The position numbers and the translations under genes were made by a program. Shown here piece after piece: positions 56,416 to 64,000 of a stretch of DNA of 64,000 nucleotides. The stretch covers positions 1 through 64,000 of the forward strand of contig NZ_NFLQ01000009.1 in assembly GCF_002160985.1 (NCBI RefSeq), in the 5' to 3' direction. Under the pieces are notes generated by a model, which saw only the letters and a program-made list of their open reading frames with translations, did not search any database and had not been told where the DNA came from. The DNA comes from Lachnoclostridium sp. An118 (GTDB lineage: Bacteria; Bacillota; Clostridia; Lachnospirales; Lachnospiraceae). Each line of letters begins with the position of its first letter. Position 1 is the stretch's first letter.

Positions 56416-56948
56416 CTCCAGGTCAATTTTTGTTCTAATCGTTTCAGCCGTCCCTGCATGCTGTAATCATACTCCCGGCCATTTACAAGGAGAAGGAAAC
56501 CACCGATCAGCGACGGGCGCTCTTCCATCTCCCAGAGCACGCCCTTCGCGTGAAATTCCCTGCACACAAACTGCTCCATGCCCTTCTTCTGTTCCTCTGT
56601 GGGGGGGACCACATAAGCCAGATGAGCGGTCACAATGCCGGCCATCTCATTTTTATACTGATGATACGCCCTGAAAATGTCCTGCACGATACCAGCCTTC
56701 CCGTAGTCTGTGGTGACTTTGAGGAAATTCCTGATCCGGGTGTCAAAAATCCGGTCAATGACCCTGTGCTTTTCATCCTTTGTGACAACAGGACTCTCCA
56801 GGACCAGGGCAAGCTCGGGGGAGGACTCAAGGATTTCTTCCGCTTCCCCGATCACTTCCTCCGGAAGTCCCATATCAAACAGCACCCTGGCATAGCGGAC
56901 CGCGGACATAGGACAGTACGCGCGGCTATTGCTCTTCACTGTCTTCAT
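56412..56948 (-). CDS. atpH: F-type ATPase delta subunit
   Basis: A 178-residue stator cap subunit, mostly helical ([60 protein letters not shown]), ending in [20 protein letters not shown]. It overlaps the atpF end by about 23 bases. I prefer the ATG at 56948 because AGGTGA lies 5 bases upstream; a GTG three codons earlier overlaps it. The N-terminus has about 13 extra residues before the helix bundle. Confidence 0.92.
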   Translation of the reverse strand: MKTVKSNSRAYCPMSAVRYARVLFDMGLPEEVIGEAEEILESSPELALVLESPVVTKDEKHRVIDRIFDTRIRNFLKVTTDYGKAGIVQDIFRAYHQYKNEMAGIVTAHLAYVVPPTEEQKKGMEQFVCREFHAKGVLWEMEERPSLIGGFLLLVNGREYDYSMQGRLKRLEQKLTWR

Positions 56949-57429
56949 GTGGCTCACCTGCTTCTCTCAGAAATTGGTCATAGACCGCCTGGCTGTCCTT
57001 CTCGCTGCAGCTTTCCAGCATGATCTTCTTTGCAGCGTCCATGGCAAGTCCGGCGACCTCTGTCTTCATCTGTCTCAGTGTCTGTTCTCTCTCCAGATCA
57101 ATAGTTTCCCTGGCTGTCTTCATGAGCTTTCCGGCCTCGGCGTCTGCATCCTTCAGTATGCGGTCATACTCCTTTTTTGCGTCCTCCTTAGCCTGCTCGA
57201 TCATACGCCTTGACTCATCCTTCGCTCCGCTCAGGGCATCCTCATACTGGCTCTTCAGCTCCATCGCCCTGGCCTGCTGGTCATTGGCGTTCTGGATGCC
57301 GTCAGCGATCATCGCCCTGCGCTTCTCCATGATATTCATGACCGGTCCGATCAGGAATTTCCGCAGGAGCAGATAGAGGATGACCAGGTTGATCATTTCC
57401 AGGACAAAATTAAAGTCTAAACTCAGCAC
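56926..57429 (-). CDS. atpF: F-type ATPase b subunit
   Basis: A 167-residue stator subunit: one N-terminal membrane helix (FVLEMINLVILYLLLRKFLI, about residues 8-27) and then a long charged coiled coil (MEKRRAMIADGIQNANDQQA, EYDRILKDADAEAGKLMKTA). The start is probably the GTG at 57429, since the frame gives MLSLDFNFVLEM, which fits the family. It follows atpE by 55 bases. Confidence 0.92.
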   Translation of the reverse strand: MLSLDFNFVLEMINLVILYLLLRKFLIGPVMNIMEKRRAMIADGIQNANDQQARAMELKSQYEDALSGAKDESRRMIEQAKEDAKKEYDRILKDADAEAGKLMKTARETIDLEREQTLRQMKTEVAGLAMDAAKKIMLESCSEKDSQAVYDQFLREAGEPHEDSEEQ

Positions 57430-57484
57430 CTTCCAGTACCTGCCTTTCCTGTAATCAAACTATCCGCCTTCCGTCTGTTATATC

Positions 57485-57721
57485 CTACTGAAGGAAGAAG
57501 ATCACAAGAAGGCCGATGATGAAACCGTAAATAGCGGTCGCCTCAGCGAGGGCACATCCAAGGATAAGTGTCTTGCTGATCTTGCTCTCCGCCTCAGGCT
57601 GTCTCGCGATAGCCTCAGCTGCCTTTCCTGTTGCAATACCGATACCAACACCTGCTCCAATACCTGTAAGTACAGCAATAGCTGCTCCGATTGCAATAAT
57701 TGTTCCTGACATAATTTTCAA
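57485..57721 (-). CDS. atpE: F-type ATPase c subunit (rotor ring)
   Basis: A 78-residue two-helix hairpin. The ion-binding glutamate is E60 in [11 protein letters not shown], and the polar loop reads ARQPEAE. Compared with the Na+ c subunit of Ilyobacter tartaricus, the helix 1 glutamine is replaced by Ile (I27) and the serine after the glutamate by Ala (A61), although T62 is kept. This suggests H+ rather than Na+ as coupling ion. It follows atpB by 26 bases. Confidence 0.93.
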   Translation of the reverse strand: MKIMSGTIIAIGAAIAVLTGIGAGVGIGIATGKAAEAIARQPEAESKISKTLILGCALAEATAIYGFIIGLLVIFFLQ

Positions 57722-57747
57722 TCTCCTTTTCTTTACTCTTTTCTTGA

Positions 57748-58410
57748 TTATTCCATTTCTTCATTCATGAAAAGCGCAGTCAGAAATACAAAGACATACG
57801 CCTGTAAAAGTCCGTCGAATATATCAAAATAGAAACTCAACGGAATAGGTACTAATAATGGAACCACTGCTTTGACCAGTTCCATTACCACAAATCCCCC
57901 CAGCATATTGCCGAAGAGACGCATGCACAGCGACAGAGGCCGGATAAAAATCTCCATCACCATGATCGGCGCCACAAAGGGAACCGGTTTGGCGAAGTGC
58001 CCTGCCCAGTGCTTCAGACCATTCCTGTGTATGCCTGAATACTCGATCAGAAGCATACTCATAATGGCCAGCGCCGCCGTCACATTTAAATCCTTTGTCG
58101 GTGGTTTAAAGCCTGTCAGCCCGATCACATTTGAAACTGCAAGGTAGAGGGCCACGGTGATCAGATAAGGGACATAGCGCCTGTTTTCTTTTCCAATGAT
58201 GCCTTCAAAGAAATCCTGCGCCCATCCGATCGCTGACTCCAGCGCTAGCTGGACTTTCCCGGGATTTTCTACTTTTAAGTTTCTGACCAGGACGACAGAC
58301 AGTACCGTCAGGACCGCCATGATGATCCACGTGACGACAATGGATTCATTCACGGCAATACCGCCGAAAACGGGAATCTCGAAAACCGGCGTACAGTTCA
58401 GCTCTTCCAT
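57748..58410 (-). CDS. atpB: F-type ATPase a subunit
   Basis: A 220-residue membrane stator subunit with five to six helices. The essential arginine is in [20 protein letters not shown], and the N-terminal part has [20 protein letters not shown]. It provides the half channels facing the c ring. First gene of the operon; the nearest GGGAG is 17 bases upstream of the ATG, so initiation may be weak or the exact start off by a few codons. Confidence 0.93.
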   Translation of the reverse strand: MEELNCTPVFEIPVFGGIAVNESIVVTWIIMAVLTVLSVVLVRNLKVENPGKVQLALESAIGWAQDFFEGIIGKENRRYVPYLITVALYLAVSNVIGLTGFKPPTKDLNVTAALAIMSMLLIEYSGIHRNGLKHWAGHFAKPVPFVAPIMVMEIFIRPLSLCMRLFGNMLGGFVVMELVKAVVPLLVPIPLSFYFDIFDGLLQAYVFVFLTALFMNEEME

Positions 58411-58468
58411 CAGTTTTTCTGTTAATTCTCCCGTACTATCCCCTTCCTTCTCTTATTTTTTCCTGTGA

Positions 58469-58497
58469 ATATTACTGCTAACAAATACATTTGTCAA
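58469..58497 (-). promoter_or_regulatory. Promoter of the F-ATPase operon
   Basis: Minus-strand TTGACA, a 17-base spacer and TAATAT, about 58 bases before atpB. A GC-rich inverted repeat (CCGGCTCACGCGCCGG) lies just upstream at 58509-58524. Confidence 0.75.
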
Positions 58498-58524
58498 TAA
58501 ATTTTGCGCCCGGCTCACGCGCCG

Positions 58525-58803
58525 GAGCTTCGCCTGTTTTTTATGGATTTTTTCTGCTTTTTTCTTTCTTCTCCTCCGCAAAATTATGTGTTTTTTGCAA
58601 GGAAATCCGTCCCATCCCCGGCTGCGGTTTTTTCAAGATTATTTTTTACCAATTTATCACTTTTTTAGATTTTCATTTTCGTCATTTCGACAGATTTTTT
58701 CTCCGCCGCAGTTTTTTAAAATATACAATACCTCCATCTTCCCCCGTAAATCGCGGTGGTATTTCCCCGTTTTTTACAAACCCGGTCCTTCCCCGTCCTT
58801 CTG
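58525..58803. other. T-rich gap with no supported gene
   Basis: Low-complexity plus-strand T/C-rich sequence between the atp promoter and the DUF2798 gene. I find no ribosome-site-backed frame, no clear terminator and no RNA signature. Confidence 0.5.
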
Positions 58804-59310
58804 TTATCTTTCCGGCCGCTCCTCCACCATCAGGATACATCCCTCCGGGAAGGCTTTCCGAAACAGGCAACGCACCAGCGGACCCGCGATCAAAAGCTGG
58901 AAAGGCAGCGCCATGACAAAATTCTTCGGGATATTGACCAGCCAGTTGAAAAGCATCCCGCTCCACTGACCTGCCCTTACGCAAGCCTCCGCAGCCCCGT
59001 AAAAAGACATGATGACGACCATGGGCACTACCATGCAGATGGACACGGCGAGGGCCGTCTTTAATGGACTGGAAACGCCGGGCCTTACCAGATAGCGGAA
59101 GGCAAACCCTTTGGCCAGCCCCGATACAAGGAACCAGTCGCAGGCCACGGCGAACACGTAAGCTATGGGGAACCCCATCCAGGCATCCTGCAGGACCGCA
59201 AAAGACAGTTCCCCTTTGTGGAGCACTATATTATAAATACTCATCCACAGCACCATTGTAAAACACATCAAAACTGTATAGATCAGACTCTCTCTTTTAT
59301 TCTTTGGCAT
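58804..59310 (-). CDS. DUF2798-like membrane protein
   Basis: A 168-residue protein with about four membrane helices (roughly 11-28, 42-63, 82-106 and 118-147). The DUF2798 pattern is seen in the two related halves (WLFVSG-like FAVACDWFLVSGLAKGFAFR, then WLVNIPKNFVMALPFQLLIA with GPLVRCLFRKAF). It sits where atpI is often found, but it is not AtpI by sequence. AGGAG is 4 bases upstream of the ATG. Function unknown. Confidence 0.7.
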   Translation of the reverse strand: MPKNKRESLIYTVLMCFTMVLWMSIYNIVLHKGELSFAVLQDAWMGFPIAYVFAVACDWFLVSGLAKGFAFRYLVRPGVSSPLKTALAVSICMVVPMVVIMSFYGAAEACVRAGQWSGMLFNWLVNIPKNFVMALPFQLLIAGPLVRCLFRKAFPEGCILMVEERPER

Positions 59311-59710
59311 TTTTCTCCTCCTGTTGCTTTAATATGATCCAAATATGCATTCAAAAATGACCTTACATTTTTGCCGTACTATCTTAGCATCCGGGCGCCG
59401 CTGCAAATAAGTGGCATTTTCAAATTCGTCATTTTGCTCATCCTGTGTTTTTCACTCGAAATCAAGAGGTAAAAATGTACAAAAAAATATCCTTCCACCC
59501 CCGTCCCGCACTAATCTTTACAGCATTCTGCATAATCCATACAGATGGAAGAAGGTTCGCAACAGCTCCGAAAATTCCTCTTGCTTTCCATCTTAGCATA
59601 AAGTGTGCAGCGGTCATACAGTCAAGAAAAATCTTTCCTGATCTTTATTTTCCCGTTCCAGTTAAGAGGTTTTTAATATTTTTTCTTCTTTCTTCATTTA
59701 ATAAACACAT
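59311..59710. other. AT-rich gap before the small-RNA pair
   Basis: About 400 bases without a supported gene. I see no strong hairpin. It precedes the first candidate small RNA. Confidence 0.45.
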
Positions 59711-59739
59711 TTTGGACACATTTTCTCTCTATAATAAGT

Positions 59740-59892
59740 GTCAGATAGTTGAAGAACACATCAACTATCTCCCCCCTCATAAAGTAGACGCAACGAAGGG
59801 TCCTCCCCTTCGTTGCACCATACTTTACTCTCATTCCTTTTAACAGCTATAGAACAGACAGACCCGCCGGTCATTCAAGCCGGCGGGTTTTT
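59740..59892 (+). ncRNA. Candidate small RNA, copy A of a tandem pair
   Basis: A likely transcript of about 150 bases. TATAAT (59730-59735) lies before it, with TTTGGACA 19 bases earlier. Hairpin 1 is GATAGTTGA-8-TCAACTATC (59744-59769), then the C-rich TCCCCCCTCAT, hairpin 2 with TAAAGTA ... GCAACGAAGGG pairing CCTTCGTTGC ... TACTTTA, then ACTTTACTCTCATTCCTTT, and a terminator CCCGCCGG/CCGGCGGG followed by TTTTT. The C-rich single strands resemble ribosome-site-binding seeds of regulatory RNAs. Copy B repeats the whole plan. Family unknown to me. Confidence 0.7.
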
Positions 59893-60033
59893 CATTGCCC
59901 GGATCCGGGAACAGGGCCTGTCTCCTGTGCCATGGATCTGTTTTTTAGATTTTCTTAATCCCGCTTTAAGAAATTTTCGTGTTCTTTAAGTTTTCCTCCA
60001 TACTTTGGACATATTTCCCCACTATAATAAAGG

Positions 60034-60175
60034 ACAGATAGTTGAAGGACACATCAACTATCACCCCCTCATTAAGTACAGATGCCTGGCAGAACGGCAT
60101 CACACTTTACTCTCATTCCTTTAGATAACTATAACAACGACGGAGCCCGTTAGCCCTTGTGGTTAGCGGGTTTTC
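60034..60175 (+). ncRNA. Candidate small RNA, copy B of a tandem pair
   Basis: A transcript of about 140 bases with the same order as copy A: TTTGGACA (60004-60011), TATAAT (60023-60028, same 19-base offset), hairpin GATAGTTGA-8-TCAACTATC, ACCCCCTCATTAAGT, a shorter second hairpin with a different tip (GCCTGG ... AACGGC region), the identical ACTTTACTCTCATTCCTTT, and a terminator CCCGTTAGCC/GGTTAGCGGG plus TTTT with an unrelated sequence. Compensating change in hairpin tips and terminators supports a real structured RNA. It lies next to the integrase element. Confidence 0.7.
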
Positions 60176-60207
60176 GTTGCCTGTGAGGGCTGCTTCCTGA
60201 CCGCTTC

Positions 60208-60227
60208 GGGCACCTTTGGGGCACCTT
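60208..60227. repeat. 11-base-period repeat at the integrase element edge
   Basis: GGGCACCTT occurs at 60208-60216 and 60219-60227. A similar 11-base-period repeat of different sequence flanks the left element at 7222-7262. Probable integrase arm-type sites near the attachment junction. Confidence 0.5.
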
Positions 60228-60273
60228 GCATCTAACGGAATGTTGCGGTGGTAGATAGTTGATGTTAGAGTTG

Positions 60274-61479
60274 CTATATGATTTTCTGATAGAAATTTTC
60301 AAGTTTATTCATTTCTTCCTTTGCCTTATCATTCGTAACATGCGTATATATGTCTAATGTGATCGCCACGGAAGAATGGCCGAGATACTTCTGGACTGTC
60401 TTTGCTTCAATCCCAGCTTCAAAGCATCTGGTCGCAAATGTATGTCGCAGTGCATGTGGATAGATATGCTCCATTGGAACGAAGTCCGTTTTATCTTCTT
60501 GGGCCTGTTTCTCCCGGTCTTTGTTTACCGCCTTGACTATCCAGTTGAGAGCTGACTGAAATGCGTGCTCCGCTATTGGCCTTCCATTTCTGCCGACAAA
60601 TACCAGTTTTTCAAAACCCTCTAACGGTTCCCATGCGGCCGCTGCAATCTGCATCTCCTTTTTCTGGATACGCTGACGCTTTAAGGCTTTATACACGCTT
60701 TCCTGCATGGGAATGACACGCTTTCCACTTTCAGTCTTCGGCGTCTGGTACTTAAACACATATTTTCCTGTTGTCAGATCCTTTATATACACCAGCGTCT
60801 TATTGATCCTGATCTCCTTCTTCTGAAAGTCCAAATCCTCGTCTGTCAGTCCCAGGAGCTCCCCGGCACGCATCCCAGTCCCCAAGGCTACAATAATCAA
60901 ATTTTCGTGAAGTCTTCCCCGGGCATGTTTTAGCACTTCTCTCTGCTCTTGTAATGATAAAACACGGATCGGCTTTTTCTTTGTCCTGGGAAGCTCCACG
61001 CCGTCACATGGATTATATGTGATAAGACGGTTATGTACCGCATATTTGAACACGGCACTGAGGATATTGCAGATATCACGGATTGTTTTCGTACTGTAGT
61101 CATTGTCTGCCATATCTTGAAACAGTCGCTCCAACAGGATCGGCTTAAAATCAGCCAGCTTCTTCTTTCCCAGCTTTTTTTGCACGTAGTTCTTATAGCA
61201 ATAATCATAGCGGGATAGGGTACTCTCTTTTATAGACTTCTTTTTGTGGGTATTCAGCCATACGTCAAACCACTCGTTTAAAGTGAGATAATCCCCTTTC
61301 CCCTTGATCCCGTGCTTAACCTCATATTTGAGGTCTTCCATCTGCTCCATAAGAAGTTTTAAATTCGGATTATCCAGTGTATATTGTTCATTTCTGAATT
61401 TAAAACGTGCTCTGTATGTCCCGTTGGGTCTTTGCATAATACCAGTAGGCAACTGTTTTCCTTGTAAGTCCTTGCCCAT
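60274..61479 (-). CDS. int: Site-specific tyrosine integrase
   Basis: A 401-residue recombinase. An N-terminal arm-binding domain (YRARFKFRNEQYTLDNPNLK) and a SAM-like core-binding domain (WFDVWLNTHKKKSIKESTLS, RYDYCYKNYV) precede the catalytic domain with ALGTGMRAGELLGL (first Arg), HALRHTFATRCFEAGIEAK (HxxR) and LGHSSVAITLDIYTHV (nucleophile Tyr). This is the Tn916/phage type found in Clostridia elements. AAAGGAG precedes the ATG. It is followed by the direct repeats at the element edge. Confidence 0.94.
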   Translation of the reverse strand: MGKDLQGKQLPTGIMQRPNGTYRARFKFRNEQYTLDNPNLKLLMEQMEDLKYEVKHGIKGKGDYLTLNEWFDVWLNTHKKKSIKESTLSRYDYCYKNYVQKKLGKKKLADFKPILLERLFQDMADNDYSTKTIRDICNILSAVFKYAVHNRLITYNPCDGVELPRTKKKPIRVLSLQEQREVLKHARGRLHENLIIVALGTGMRAGELLGLTDEDLDFQKKEIRINKTLVYIKDLTTGKYVFKYQTPKTESGKRVIPMQESVYKALKRQRIQKKEMQIAAAAWEPLEGFEKLVFVGRNGRPIAEHAFQSALNWIVKAVNKDREKQAQEDKTDFVPMEHIYPHALRHTFATRCFEAGIEAKTVQKYLGHSSVAITLDIYTHVTNDKAKEEMNKLENFYQKII

Positions 61480-61551
61480 TTTTACGCTCCTTTCTTCCGC
61501 AAGGACTATGCTTCAAACCTACTAAATATTATAACAACATATTCCTGCATA

Positions 61552-61764
61552 CTAAACTGCAATTACTTCATACTTATTCATTAAATTATTACCATTGTTC
61601 AGACGTATAAATTCGTCTAAAACCTCTCTCCTGATCAATATCTTTCTACCGATCCGCACGGAGGAAATCTTTCCCCACGCAATCAGTTGACGCAGGTTTG
61701 TCCTGCCGATCCCGGTATACTCGGACGCTTCATTTACCGTTAGAGTTATTTTTTCATTCAGCAT
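61552..61764 (-). CDS. xis: Excisionase-like HTH protein
   Basis: A 70-residue MerR/excisionase-type winged helix: LTVNEASEYTGIGRTNLRQL, then GKISSVRIGRKILIRREVLD. This HTH_17 layout is standard for the small protein next to an integrase, where it sets the direction of recombination. I use the ATG at 61764 with GGGGGTGAG upstream. It ends 72 bases before the integrase start. Confidence 0.85.
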   Translation of the reverse strand: MLNEKITLTVNEASEYTGIGRTNLRQLIAWGKISSVRIGRKILIRREVLDEFIRLNNGNNLMNKYEVIAV

Positions 61765-61781
61765 CAACTCACCCCCTTAAA

Positions 61782-61922
61782 TCAGGCAAGATAGAACGTC
61801 CTTGTTTCCATGGAGTCCGGCTCCGATGGATCAGGTACAATCTCCAGAGTACAAAGTTTCCTTGTCTCCTCGATCTGTTTGGTTAATATAGTTACAAAAT
61901 CCTCTAAAAATCTTCTTTTCAA
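61782..61922 (-). CDS. 46-residue small protein between rep and xis
   Basis: A short gene that starts with TTG at 61922, 7 bases after AGGAGGG. The product begins MKRRFLEDFVTILTKQIEET and ends ETRTFYLA; it is charged and helical in the first half and has no membrane segment. It lies 17 bases before the xis start and 21 bases after rep, so it is in the same operon. I do not recognise it. Confidence 0.55.
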   Translation of the reverse strand: MKRRFLEDFVTILTKQIEETRKLCTLEIVPDPSEPDSMETRTFYLA

Positions 61923-61943
61923 TTTTAATCCCTCCTGTTGCAT

Positions 61944-62861
61944 TTATTCCGTTTCATTATCTTTATCCGGCTGAAGCTCAATATAAGTCACATTTGTGTA
62001 ACCGCCGTCCAAATGAGAAACCCATGTCATTTCAAGCCCCAGTTGATCCGCAATCTCTTTTACCTGATCCATTTCCTCGCCTTTACCAGCAAGATAATAG
62101 CTCTGTTTTGGTTTCGGTAATCCCCGACTTACAAAGTAACGGTGTTCGCCCCGGCTCATAATATGGCATTCTTTTGTCATATATTTGATAATGTACTTCT
62201 GGATTTTGTAAGTATCACGAACTTTTGTTGCTGTACTAAAACCTAAAGTCCAACCGGGAATATTGTAAATAATCTGACCGTCTTTTATTATGCCTGAATC
62301 TTCAAATGTCAGGCTTCCCGTGTTGGATAAAAGGCAATGGAAATGAAAGCTCTCCATATCCTTATGGAGTTCCGGTACAGCTAAAAAAACAAGGTTGGGA
62401 GCTTTCCTATCTCGAGTATTTTTAAGCCACGTTCGCATCTGTTTACAGCAGCTTTTGTAATTAGTTCGATCCGCCTTATCAGGCGAGAAAGTGAACGCAC
62501 AAAACCATTCCCATTTTACACACCGAGCGTATGTAGCAATCATCTGTTTCGTTCTGGATAAGCTGATCTGACGCAGATCAAGAGGATCAGTTTTAGGTTC
62601 GAGGTCAGAAAAGTCCTTGATTTCCCGAACCCGTTTCCCTGTAAAAGGTTCTAAGACCATTCCAGATGGCAGTTCGTCCGACTCGTAAGGGTTTTCCGAG
62701 CGTAAGGTCAATGGTTCATCATACAGCCTAATTTGAGCTGAACCATTGGGGTATTCAATTAAACGGATATTATAGCCAAAACCGGGGTCTGATGTACAAA
62801 TCGTTTCTATAGTCAAGTAGATCAAATCCTTTCTATTCCCTGATTTAGAGAGACACCGCAA
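61944..62861 (-). CDS. HUH-type replication initiator (rolling-circle-like Rep)
   Basis: A protein of up to 305 residues. The HUH motif is FHFHCLLSNTG (HxH) and the tyrosine motif is IQKYIIKYMTKECH, with WEWFCAFTFSPDKADRTNYK before them (motif 1). This is the layout of Rep proteins that nick and replicate DNA by the rolling-circle route in plasmids and integrative elements. The start is uncertain: the frame opens at a TTG at 62861, but a TTG at 62816 has AAAGGA 10 bases upstream and is more likely. Mid-gene in the integrated element. Confidence 0.75.
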   Translation of the reverse strand: MRCLSKSGNRKDLIYLTIETICTSDPGFGYNIRLIEYPNGSAQIRLYDEPLTLRSENPYESDELPSGMVLEPFTGKRVREIKDFSDLEPKTDPLDLRQISLSRTKQMIATYARCVKWEWFCAFTFSPDKADRTNYKSCCKQMRTWLKNTRDRKAPNLVFLAVPELHKDMESFHFHCLLSNTGSLTFEDSGIIKDGQIIYNIPGWTLGFSTATKVRDTYKIQKYIIKYMTKECHIMSRGEHRYFVSRGLPKPKQSYYLAGKGEEMDQVKEIADQLGLEMTWVSHLDGGYTNVTYIELQPDKDNETE

Positions 62862-62900
62862 AGCTGCTCCGTCGCTCTCCGCTCCGTCACAGCTTTGCGG
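62856..62900. repeat. 11-base inverted repeat upstream of the HUH rep
   Basis: CCGCAAAGCTG (62856-62866) and CAGCTTTGCGG (62890-62900) are perfect inverted repeats around 23 bases containing CTCCG twice. It lies in the gap just before the Rep start. It may be a double-strand origin (Rep nick site) or a terminator of the upstream gene. Confidence 0.5.
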
Positions 62901-62906
62901 CTTGTC

Positions 62907-63590
62907 TCACTTCACATGCAGGACAAATAACTTGTGATCCGGCTGGTTGTTATAATAACCATCCGTAGGTCTCCGCCCCTTTTTGGCAAGAGTCAATATT
63001 TGATATATCTCCGAACATATGTCCTCGATCTTCGCGCGTTGTGAGCAAAGTTCCTGCCCTTCACGGAAAAGCTTCCTGTTTTCAGCAGTAAGCTCCCTGA
63101 CCTGCTGTAGGTACTTTGTCTGCACCCGGCGATCAGCTTCTAATTGCAGATCGTTCTGCAAAGCCTCGATCAACAAAAAGTTTTCCTGATGCTGCTGGCA
63201 TTTCTCCGCATATATCTGCTCGATTTTTCGCAGCTCCTCCTGATACTCCGCCAATTTCTGGTTAAGCATATTCAGGAAGTCAATCCAGCAGCCCCGGCAG
63301 AGAGAGGCATAATCTCTCTCCGCCTGCTTTGCCTCCAGACCCGGATTGAACAACACAAAGAACTGATCTTTTTTTGTGTGTATGTCCGGTTTCAAGCCAC
63401 GATATAGCTTCAACGCTTTGTCATGGTTCAAATACGCAAGCCATAGAGTCAACATCTTTACCGTTGCGTCTCTCTCCGCCTGCTTCTCCTTTTCGATTCG
63501 CGCCTTCTTCTGTTTCTCGCAGTAGTCCCGGCACAATTTAATGAAAAATGTACCGACCTGCTTTAAAGCGCTAGACACTGTTATTTTCAT
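62907..63590 (-). CDS. Coiled-coil protein of the integrated element
   Basis: A 227-residue charged, helical protein (KKARIEKEKQAERDATVKML; LNQKLAEYQEELRKIEQIYA; RVQTKYLQQVRELTAENRKL). The C-terminus has a basic RRPTDGYYNNQPDHK tail. AGGAGG is 5 bases before the ATG. It starts 11 bases after the small gene at 63602 and precedes rep. No recognised family; possibly a helper of Rep or a structural DNA protein, but I have no direct support. Confidence 0.55.
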   Translation of the reverse strand: MKITVSSALKQVGTFFIKLCRDYCEKQKKARIEKEKQAERDATVKMLTLWLAYLNHDKALKLYRGLKPDIHTKKDQFFVLFNPGLEAKQAERDYASLCRGCWIDFLNMLNQKLAEYQEELRKIEQIYAEKCQQHQENFLLIEALQNDLQLEADRRVQTKYLQQVRELTAENRKLFREGQELCSQRAKIEDICSEIYQILTLAKKGRRPTDGYYNNQPDHKLFVLHVK

Positions 63591-63601
63591 GTTAATCCTC
63601 C

Positions 63602-63883
63602 TTAGTTCAAATCTAGTTCCTCATCCAAGTCTGCCGGAAGAATCTGCACAATTGCCAGACGAAGGAATTCGTCAAATCCCGTCACGACACGGACGTCTAC
63701 ATCCTCGGTCAGCCCCAACCGGATGCACTCCTCACCGATGGATTTATCGAGCCAAAACTCCGCCGTCCGGGGCAATCCATCCGGGTTCGACTTTTTGAGA
63801 GAGACACGGTACAAAACGTCGCCAGTCTTCTTGGATTTGAGACGTGATAACGCAACGAGGCGAATAACTTCTTGATATTTCAT
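63602..63883 (-). CDS. Small unknown protein at the head of the rep operon
   Basis: A 93-residue soluble protein (KYQEVIRLVALSRLKSKKTG, VLYRVSLKKSNPDGLPRTAE, FWLDKSIGEECIRLGLTEDV) with an acidic C-terminus. AAAGGAGG precedes the ATG at 63883. Beta-rich N-terminal half, perhaps a small DNA- or single-strand-binding fold, not recognised. First gene seen of the minus-strand operon leading to rep and int. Confidence 0.5.
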   Translation of the reverse strand: MKYQEVIRLVALSRLKSKKTGDVLYRVSLKKSNPDGLPRTAEFWLDKSIGEECIRLGLTEDVDVRVVTGFDEFLRLAIVQILPADLDEELDLN

Positions 63884-63967
63884 AGAAGTCCTCCTTTAAA
63901 AATGAATAGGTTGTGGTATAATAATCATGTCACAGATTGCGACCACATTTTGTTGATGGTTGCTACG

Positions 63968-63995
63968 TATGCCCCTACCTTCTGTAGGGGTATAT
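63968..63995. terminator. Hairpin at the right window edge
   Basis: CCCCTAC and GTAGGGG form a perfect 7-bp stem around CTTCT. On the plus strand it is followed by TATATTCTTG. It may end a gene outside the window or act in the leader of the operon starting at 63883. Confidence 0.4.
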
Positions 63996-64000
63996 TCTTG

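Larger units (their letters stand above)
60208..64000. mobile_element. Integrated element with tyrosine integrase and HUH Rep (partial)
   Basis: From the 11-base-period repeats at 60208-60227 the sequence changes to integrase, excisionase-like protein, a small ORF, an HUH Rep and two unknown proteins, all on the minus strand. It continues past the right edge of the window. It is integrated just after the terminator of small RNA copy B, in line with integration at the 3' end of RNA genes. Transfer functions are not visible in this part. Confidence 0.75.

Noticed and set aside
58804-59310. atpI
   Set aside because: The position fits, but the length and motifs are DUF2798-like, and a long gap with its own promoter separates it from atpB.
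60253-60262. AGATAGTTGA as attachment-site duplicate of the small-RNA hairpin
   Set aside because: The 10-base match to the small-RNA hairpin is short and its flanks do not match, so chance is the better explanation without the other junction.
60274-64000. Prophage
   Set aside because: Only integrase, excisionase-like, Rep and unknown genes are visible; no phage structural, lysis or repressor genes appear in this part.

Overview
The window looks like chromosome of a Gram-positive anaerobe of the family Lachnospiraceae (Clostridia). The pointers are a long SRP RNA with an Alu domain, a SAM-I riboswitch before metK, a SigI/RsgI sigma/anti-sigma pair, both a V-type and an F-type rotary ATPase, several small families I associate with Lachnospiraceae (DUF6145, DUF6128, DUF6462 and DUF6809-like), and strong GGAGG ribosome sites with some GTG or TTG starts. 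Species cannot be fixed from sequence reading alone. Almost all genes lie on the minus strand. The plus-strand exceptions are the FadR-type regulator, the lipoprotein-VTC-DUF4956-CotH operon, the SRP RNA and a tandem pair of candidate small RNAs.

Layout. (1) Positions 1-7262 are AT-rich and accessory: a membrane protein with an NPCBM-like domain, a FadR-type regulator, and a replicon module (two DUF6462 proteins, ParA, ParB, RepA_N initiator with iterons inside its gene, two small unknown proteins) that ends next to lysS. (2) 7283-24975 is core metabolism and housekeeping: lysS-greA, an orphan ABC-type binding lipoprotein, dusB-coaX-DUF6145-birA-argF, an SPFH/NfeD pair, a SpoU-type RNA methylase, a two-component system, metK with its S-box leader, murA, a shikimate-kinase-like gene, and rsgI. 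(3) 24118-29692 is the most interesting part: sigI-rsgI facing an operon for a repeat lipoprotein, a VTC-domain protein, a DUF4956 membrane protein and a CotH kinase, with matching SigI-like promoter motifs on both sides of the divergent gap. (4) 30140-39192 is a V-ATPase operon in the order ntpF-I-K-E-C-G-A-B-D. (5) 39289-51822 holds trmL, an AIR-synthase-like protein, VanW, a 34-residue membrane peptide, a B12-binding radical SAM protein, the SRP RNA, tadA, DUF6128, dGTPase, an HTH protein, and an overlapping Sfp/YgjP/GH2 set. (6) 52033-58497 is the F-ATPase operon atpBEFHAGDC. (7) 59310-60175 carries a DUF2798 gene and the two candidate small RNAs. (8) 60208-64000 is the start of a second integrated element: tyrosine integrase, excisionase-like protein, a 46-residue ORF, an HUH-type Rep and two unknown proteins.

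How the parts fit. The SigI/RsgI pair probably controls itself and the facing operon. Its products are a surface lipoprotein that shares a domain and a GDSGY-rich tail with RsgI, plus enzymes of polyphosphate (VTC) and protein-kinase (CotH) type, so a regulated cell-surface phosphorylation or polyphosphate system is a reasonable hypothesis. The V-ATPase proteolipid keeps all the Na+ ligands known from Enterococcus NtpK, while the F-ATPase c subunit lacks key Na+ ligands, so the two enzymes may couple to different ions. The chromosomal core is bracketed by two mobile elements, each with 11-bp-period direct repeats at the junction.
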